From Paraspadella gotoi (taxonomy: Eukaryota; Chaetognatha): a stretch of DNA of 64,000 nt. The notes below the pieces were generated by a model. It saw nothing but the letters and a program-made list of their open reading frames with translations, did not search any database and was not told where the DNA came from. Numbering within the stretch: the first letter of the stretch is position 1; every line of letters starts with the position of its first letter. The stretch covers positions 10,729,376 to 10,793,375 of the forward strand of contig CM119271.1 in NCBI GenBank assembly GCA_051294375.1, given 5' to 3'. Below are positions 57,186 to 64,000 of the stretch, in pieces. The position numbers and the translations under genes were made by a program.

Positions 57186-60100
57186 CTCCTCGACTTGTGC
57201 TTCCCATCTTGTTCCTTTGTTCTTTTCTTAGTTGGTTTTTTATTGTTGTGTGTTATGTTTGTTTATGTTCTCTTTTGATGTTGCTCGGTATTGTTGTTGA
57301 TGTTGAGGAGCAATTTTTTCCTTATGCGAACACTTTAAGTTGGTTAAAAAAAAAACCCAAAAGTCTTTATCATAAAAAATAATGATACTATATTCATTAA
57401 TAGTTTAATTATCACAAATTTCTAACTTTCAAATTTCTTATTAAGGAATAAACGATAAATTTCATTATATGGAGTCTAGTGTCAACTTAAACAACAAAGT
57501 GGTGAGCAAACAATGCCGTGAGTCCTGCCTACGATCCATTTAGCGGTAAGTTAGCTGATCAGATAATAATTGTTGGACGAACAATCGGAACAACCACTTG
57601 GCAACCTTCGTCAATCGCGACCTCGACCTACTTCATCCACCTTCATATTGCTCTTCTCTTACGGTCAAACTTCATGACCTTGTTAAACATACCCATTGTT
57701 GATATTAACCTTAGCATCTGAGTTCTCTGTGACTTGTTATTGTTATTAACCTTGTTGAACGAATACAAGCATCTCTTACTCTGAAAAACTTTGTTGCGTT
57801 CCACAAAACTATTAATTTTTTTTATCTGGTCGTCACAAACAACTTGTTTTCACTTTGTCTCGAGCCTCTGCCAATCACAAATAACACAATTCCGCATCAC
57901 AAAATTAACTAATTAATTAATTATTTACAAATAATATTAATTAATATTATTAAAAATCTAATTGTAATTAATTAAAATTATTTAGATATAAATGATAAAA
58001 AACATTAAATAGATCACGTGAACATGCATGTTTTTTCCTCCAATTCTAACTCCATTTCCACTCGAGACGATTCTATACTATCTCGCTCCACACTTCCCTA
58101 CCCACACACAAAATTTCAATTCAATCCATCCATCCAATCACGAGTAATTGGGTTTTTTGCAGGTGGGACGGATGGACGACCACGACGGACAGACAGACAG
58201 GCAGCACGGACGGACATCCAAATTGACTTTTGGACAGAGAGAGAGAAAGAGCAGCAGAGAGCAGAAGAAATGGCCAACAAAGCATATGAGACAGGACGTT
58301 GTGAAATGTGAGGACAGGATCTTCCTAAGTTTAGATATTTCATATTCGGCATGTTTGACATGAAGCGTCTATAAGTCGATTTTACCGACAAGATTTGGGG
58401 GCGTGAATTGCCGACCGGACCGACAAGCTGTAAGCAAGATCCCGGGCTAAAAATGTGGTTTCATTGTACTTTTTTCCATTTGTGTACATTCATAAGGAAT
58501 AAATATATTCTTTTATTTTCATCATTTTTCTTCATAACAGATGCTTTACGTCGTTAAAAATAAGAGAAAGAGAGAGAAGAGAACAATCCGCAGCTGGGGC
58601 ACTCAGAGGCAAAATTTGGTGAATACAAAGGCTTTTTAATTAGAATATCTGAGAGAGATGGAGAGAGAGAGAGAGATGATTAATACTTACATCATTGATT
58701 ATTGTGTAAAGGCTCTCGATTTTCTGGATGAAAGTCAAACTCTAAATTTGACCGCATAAATTCTTCGGACTCATCAACAAATTACCCTTATGGAATTGCA
58801 AACGACTTTTTTCATTTGCGTTCACTTTGTCACTACACACATATTAAAACACTAAAAACCAAAAAAAATTTTTGAACCGGGAATAAACCTCCATGACACT
58901 GTGTAAGCTTGCGAGGGAATTATTATCCGTTCTATTTTTTTTTGGTTGTGTAGACGGAGGTCTAGGTCGTCTAGAAAATAAACTTTACAAGCAGTGATTT
59001 AAATATGTTGTAGTGACACAATAAGAATAAGTAGAAACTCTCAAAAGATAAAAAATATAAATGTTACGTTAGGCAAATTATACTAAGAAGAAGCGATAAA
59101 TGATTTGAATGCAAACATAGCCTCCGAAGAATTTATGCGGCTCAATTTAGAGTGGACTTCTTCCGAAAATCGACCTTTACACATAACTCAATTGGATTAT
59201 GTTAATTCATCCTCTCTCTCTCTCTCTCTCCTCTTCATATTTCTAATTAAAGCCTTTTATTCACCAACATTCTTGCCCTAGTGCCCCACTTCGGATGATT
59301 TCTCTATTTCTCTCTCTTTCTCTTTTTTTTTACGACGTAAGCTATCTGTTATACAAAAAATTGGTTGAAAATAAAAGAATATATTTATTCCTTAATGGAA
59401 TGTACACAATGGAAAAGTACAATGAACCAACACATTTTTAGCCGGAATCATGCTTACAGCCTTTGTCGGTCCGTCTTCCGCCCCCCTCAATATTGTCGGG
59501 CACTCACTTTATATCATGTCAGAACATCGAATTATGATAAATTATACTAACCTTAACCTGTTCCTCACATTTTTCACAACTGTCCTTTCTCATATTCTTT
59601 GTGGCCATTTCTTCTCTCTCTCTTCTCTTTCTCTCCTCTTCCAAAGTCAATTTGATGCTTCCGTCCGTCTGCCTGTCCTGTCTGATCCGTTCTGTCGGTT
59701 CCGTCCTCCGTCCCACCTTAGCAAAAAACACCAATTACTCGTGATTGGATGGATGGATTGGAATGAAATTTTTGACTCTAGTGTGGGTAGGGAATGATTG
59801 ATGACTGCGAATATTATTGATGGATCTCCCGAGTGGAATATGCAGCTTTAAATGGAAAAAACAAAAATCCTAATTCTCACTATTTTATTATGCTTTTTTT
59901 ATTTTTTATATTAATTAATTTAAAGCTTCATAAAATTTTTAATAAGTAATTAATTAAATACATTATTTTTGTAAATAATTTAAATTAATTAGTTAATTTT
60001 GTGATCGAGATTGTTGTTTGTGGATTGAGAGGTCGAGACAAAGTGAAAAAACAATTTGACACAATACAAAAAAAATTTAATATTTTGTTTGGACGCAACA

Positions 60101-60683
60101 AGTTTCAGAGCTAGAATGCCTTTTATTTCTTTCCAACAGGCGTTAATAACAATAAACAGTCAAAGACTCAGGATTTGCTAAGTTTATAACAATGGTATTT
60201 ACAAGCGTCAGAATTTCGACCGTAAAGAGAAGATCAAATAATAGAAGGTAAGGATGCAAGTAGGTCGATGGTCTTGACCGAGTTGCGTGGTTGTTTCGCT
60301 TGTTCGTCCACCAATTAATTTATCTTGATCAGCTACTTACCCGCTAATGATCGTACGCAGCATCCGGCATTGTTTGCTCACACTTGGTCTTTTAATTACA
60401 CTAACTCCATTATAAAAATTTATCTTTATTCCTTAATAAGAAATTTGAAGTTAGTTAAATTTGCTGATAATTAATCTATTTAATAATATATATCATTATT
60501 TTTTATTGCACTTTAAACTTTTGGTTTTTTTTTACCAACTTTCAAATTTCGCATTAGGAAAAAAATTTGTCCTCAACATCAAACCAAACAACAGCCAACA
60601 TCAAAAGAAAAACATTAAAACAAACATTAAACAAAACACAAACAAATAAAAACCAAAACTAAAAAAAAAACAAAGGAACCAAA

Positions 60684-63306
60684 TTGGAAGCGATGCCTCT
60701 CGATTTCGAATCCCGGCCCGTTGGTAGCATCGGTTCGCGCGCGACGGAATGCTGTCCCTCTGCCATCCGCATTCGGCGAAACCGCCTTCGACCTCATTCG
60801 ACGAGGTTGGGAGAAAGCCTCCAAGGAAAAAACGGCGTCGATAGCGCCGGTCTGCGCGTCGCTCTCGGTCTCAACGAAGAGATACGTGACGGGGAATGGC
60901 CTCGGCCGCCGCTCGTGACTGGAGTATATCGTGGCAGTTGGCGGAGGCGGAGAGGGAAAGTATTACTTGTCTGAGGTGAGGTGGGTGACGAGAGAGGAGG
61001 AGGAGAGAGGAGAGAGAGAGAGAAATTAGAGCACACATGCCGGGGACGAATGAGTGCACTGAAAAAGAAGAAAAAATATAGACTGCTACTTGAAAAACAA
61101 CGATGTCAATTATCACTAGATGAAGCTATATGAGAGACAGTGCGCTCCCACTGGAACATAAAATGCTTCAAACTTAAATACTTTATTACAATTGAAACAC
61201 CGTTTACAGCGAAACAGTTTCTTGGGCGAGTTGTCTCACAAGCGAAATAAAGTCGGGGCCAAATGGAGATACCTATAATTGGTTGTACCAATTTTTATAA
61301 AATTTCGCCTCCTTGTTATTTTGATCCACCTGGCTAGTGCGTAGTAATACTTGGAAGGGGAGTTGGTCTTGCTCATAAATTGAAACCATTTCTTTGAAAT
61401 ATTTTCCCACTTCATTTTGATAGGGAAGCCAGGTAGCTCTGGATCGTGATAAAACGAGACTGTGAGATAGTCTGAATTGAAAGCTTGCAGGGCACCTGCT
61501 ATGTACATTATCTTGTAACGAGTGATGGAGGCCATAAGCCATCCAAAACCTGTCCAAAGTCGGGGCAAGATGGACCTTATTTATCAAATGAATGCATTTT
61601 AATATCTTATATTGGTCGTTACAATTTTCATTTCATTTTTGAATAGATTTGATTTTCATATCAATTTAAAGCCAATTTTCCGCATTCCGTCCATATATAT
61701 AGGAGCAGAGCCAGCAGTTTGTTCATTCAAAATACGCGGCGAGACCTACGCCCTCTACTTCGTTGGTCCGTGCTGATGTTCGCCGGCGTCTCCGCAAGAT
61801 CTTCTTCAGCGGCCTTTTCAAAAAGGAATCGGCACCGGGGCATTCCTTATCTCCAGGTCAGATTTTAATTTTTTTTTTTCCTTTTTTTTGTTTCGGCTAG
61901 GTTATTGCGCTTCTAATGCTTACTTAGTATTGAATTTTGCCGTTTTTTTTTATTTTTTATTATTGTGGGTTTTTTTTCTTGTATTGGTTTCATTTTCCTT
62001 TTGCTGTTTTATTGTTTTTGTTTTTTTCTTGTTTTGCTTCCTCGGTTTTCTTAATTGTTTATCTTTTCGTTTTTTTTTTTGGCTAGATTTTTTTTCCCAA
62101 AAATTTATTTCCTATCCTCCTCCTCTTCTTACCTATCTCTCACCCCTTCCCTCTCCCATGACATATGTCCCACCCTCCCTCTCTTTATATATTCACGTCT
62201 CTCTCTCTGTTTCTTCTCCCTCTTCCCCCTTCCCGCCTAACCCCTCTCTCTTCTCCCCTCTTCTCTCCCTCTCTCTCCCCCTTCTACCTCTCCCTCTCTC
62301 CCCTCTAGGCCTCTCCCTCTCTCCCCTGTCTACCTCTCCCTCTCTCCCCTTACCTCTCCCCGCCTCTACCCCCCCGCCCCCCCACTCCAACCCCAAACTC
62401 TCAAAAGGTTATCCCCTCTCCACGGAGTGGCGCTCTCCACATCGCCAACTCTTTCCTTTCAAGGAGTTCGTGGACGACTTCCTGACGCCTCCCGACTCGT
62501 CGCTCTTTTGGTTCCAAGCCTCCACTCGCCCGGGCTGGTACGTCTCGCGAGCTGCGGGTTGTTCCCACGGGCGTTCTTGTTCGAGACTCTTGGCCGCCAG
62601 CAAGTTTCCTGGAGAGTCGGTTCTGGGCTTCGAATCGGGTGAGCCGAGCAAGATTGAAGCGCGCCAACGATGCGAGTTCATTATTTAATTCATTATTTAA
62701 TTTATTTAATTATTATATTAATACGCTTATTGATGCAAAGACGAGAACAAAGTTTATTTGTTTACATGCATGGAATGACTTTTATGCATTGGACCTGAAC
62801 CGATTTTTAGTGAAATATTTACCTGAATGATTGCCTATTGCATTTGATTTGTTTTAAATGAATGCATTGATTGAATGACTTATGAATGAATTATGAAATG
62901 TCTTGACCGGCTTCTTTTCTGAGCAATGATTAAATGTTCAAAAATGAATCAATGACTTTAAAGATTCTATTTTTTGCATGAATTAATTATTTTTAATTAC
63001 ATTACTGACTGACTCTTTGATAACAAAAGACAGGATCAGAGGCCAAGAGTGATTCTTGACAAATTCAATTGTTTTCTGCAAGCTTGAGTTGGTCGGGTCT
63101 GGTTTTCAGTCTCCGCCACATCAGCGTTTCATATGGGCGGGGATCGCCCGATCCTCCGATCCGTTTTGGCATTTTGGCCTGAGATTTGATCTCCTGCTTA
63201 TGTTATTGTATTAATCACAAATAATTGGCAAAGCGAAAAAAATAACTTTTTCTTAATTCATTATTCTTTCATACAGGAAAGAAGATGGAAGCGAATTTAT
63301 CTCTCG
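60684..63306 (+). pseudogene. Error-rich inverted copy of the methyltransferase gene
   Basis: Plus-strand counterparts of exon 1 (60684-60973, shifted frames), exon 2 (61725-61855), exon 3 (about 62405-62670) and the start of exon 4 (63272-63306, cut by N). Frameshifts occur in each. It keeps the beginning of exon 3 (about 62405-62510, including FKEFVDDFLTPPDSS) that the 10-N gap removes from the left arm. Not a functional second gene as assembled. Confidence 0.7.
61855..62400. repeat. Pyrimidine-rich low-complexity tract (CT-rich intron copy)
   Basis: T-rich then CCTCTCCC-rich sequence between copies of methyltransferase exons 2 and 3; open frames here are low-complexity artefacts. Confidence 0.75.
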
Positions 63307-63331
63307 NNNNNNNNNNNNNNNNNNNNNNNNN

Positions 63332-64000
63332 GGAGCAAGTTTTGGACGCCCAAAAATGCCATGTGGATCGGCGATGAGATGGGAGATGTTTGAGACCAGT
63401 GGATCATGTTTGCGTTTGCGGCAACATGCACCAGTAGTCACTTTGTACGTGTACTGGAGAAATAGCCCGGTTATGCCTCCTACGCCACAGAGGATCTGCG
63501 TCACGATGCTACGTCATCACTCTTTTCAAAGTCTAAATGTGTGCTCATCGTTTTGTGCTGTTCACTGTGTGTCATGGGTGCTATCAACTTCATCACAAAC
63601 TGGATGTCTTTCGTGATTCATAAATCAGAACTTCGTAATTTGAATTTTCATGTGTGATTTACCAACGCTACCCTATATTTTCCTAAATTATATTAAATTT
63701 CATTTTGGTATTTTTCGCATTATTTAGCTTTACTGGCCAAAAAGAAGTTACTGTGATTTGTACTTTATTTTTATAAAGTGGCCTTTTTAATTTAATTTTA
63801 TTTGCTTTAATTTGATACTCATTATTTGCTTTCTTTGGTGCGTGGCCGAGTGGAGATCCTGATTATTATTATTAGTAAGAAAGTAAATAAAAATGCCGGC
63901 CGAATTCTTTAAAAATTCCAATGCCCGCTAAGAAATATTTTGCTCCCTCTGTTCAAACGCCGGTCGCAAAACGTTACCTTATTTGGAAGTATTTTTAGAA
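63332..64000. other. Terminal unassigned sequence after a 25-N gap
   Basis: No convincing gene. 63332-63620 is GC-richer with short open frames on both strands but no recognisable domain. TGGCCGAGTGG at about 63845 looks like a tRNA A-box, but no B-box or cloverleaf follows. Confidence 0.4.

Larger units (their letters stand above)
55370..63306. repeat. Large inverted duplication (palindrome) centred near 58.95 kb
   Basis: The left arm (about 55.4-58.8 kb) recurs inverted at about 59.1-63.3 kb: the methyltransferase exons, the R1 copy (56308 vs 61285), the CT tract, the segment with GTACATTCATAAGGAATAAA (58480 vs 59390), and GAAGAATTTATGCGG-type words near 58760 and 59130. The right arm has many indels. 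Spacer about 58790-59100. Confidence 0.8.

Noticed and set aside
63835-63875. tRNA gene suggested by TGGCCGAGTGG
   Set aside because: No B-box, acceptor stem or cloverleaf follows.

Overview
This window is animal nuclear DNA: split genes with GT-AG introns, single-domain exons, microsatellites and assembly N-gaps. An arthropod is most likely, possibly a crustacean. The reasons are a nicotinic receptor subunit that reads like insect/crustacean beta1, degenerate TTAGG-type tracts (the arthropod telomere motif), and many short introns. The species cannot be fixed from sequence alone.

Layout. (1) 103-1592 (+): the last four exons of a single-pass membrane protein with an acidic tail. (2) 5396-9231 (+): a complete 11-exon nicotinic acetylcholine receptor beta-type subunit (565 aa; exon phases close exactly). 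(3) 9.2-14.7 kb: gene-poor, with a duplicated repeat at 10.2-12.6 kb. (4) 14772-20109 (-): gene A, a type I membrane protein ordered signal peptide / 15 ankyrin repeats / 5 EGF / SEA / TM / tyrosine-containing tail. (5) 20.5-22.7 kb: microsatellite, 21-bp minisatellite and a foldback element. (6) 23339-27400 (-): an intronless 1353-aa protein with a Toll-like LRR ectodomain, one TM, a degenerate pseudokinase, an IRE1/RNase L-type KEN nuclease domain with its catalytic residues kept, and a probable ubiquitin-like C-terminus. (7) 29477-51651 (-): gene B, a paralogue of gene A with 17 ankyrin repeats and a greatly expanded EGF array; its middle (about 34-47 kb) is scrambled by inverted and duplicated blocks, gaps and indels. 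(8) 55199-57185 (-): part of a winged-helix SAM-dependent methyltransferase, which recurs as an error-rich inverted copy up to 63306.

The most interesting content is the minus-strand cluster at 14.7-51.7 kb. Two cell-surface proteins place ankyrin repeats, normally intracellular, outside the cell on an EGF/SEA stalk, and they flank a receptor that couples a TLR-like ectodomain directly to an RNase effector. RNase L joins ankyrin repeats, pseudokinase and KEN in one polypeptide; here those modules sit in neighbouring genes, with LRRs replacing ankyrins on the KEN protein. A shared recognition role (for example immunity) is inference only; no ligand or pathway can be read from the DNA.

Caution: the duplicated blocks at 34-47 kb and 59-63 kb carry homopolymer-type indels and mirror symmetry. 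This fits uncorrected long reads (including palindromic reads) used in gap filling better than real gene duplication.
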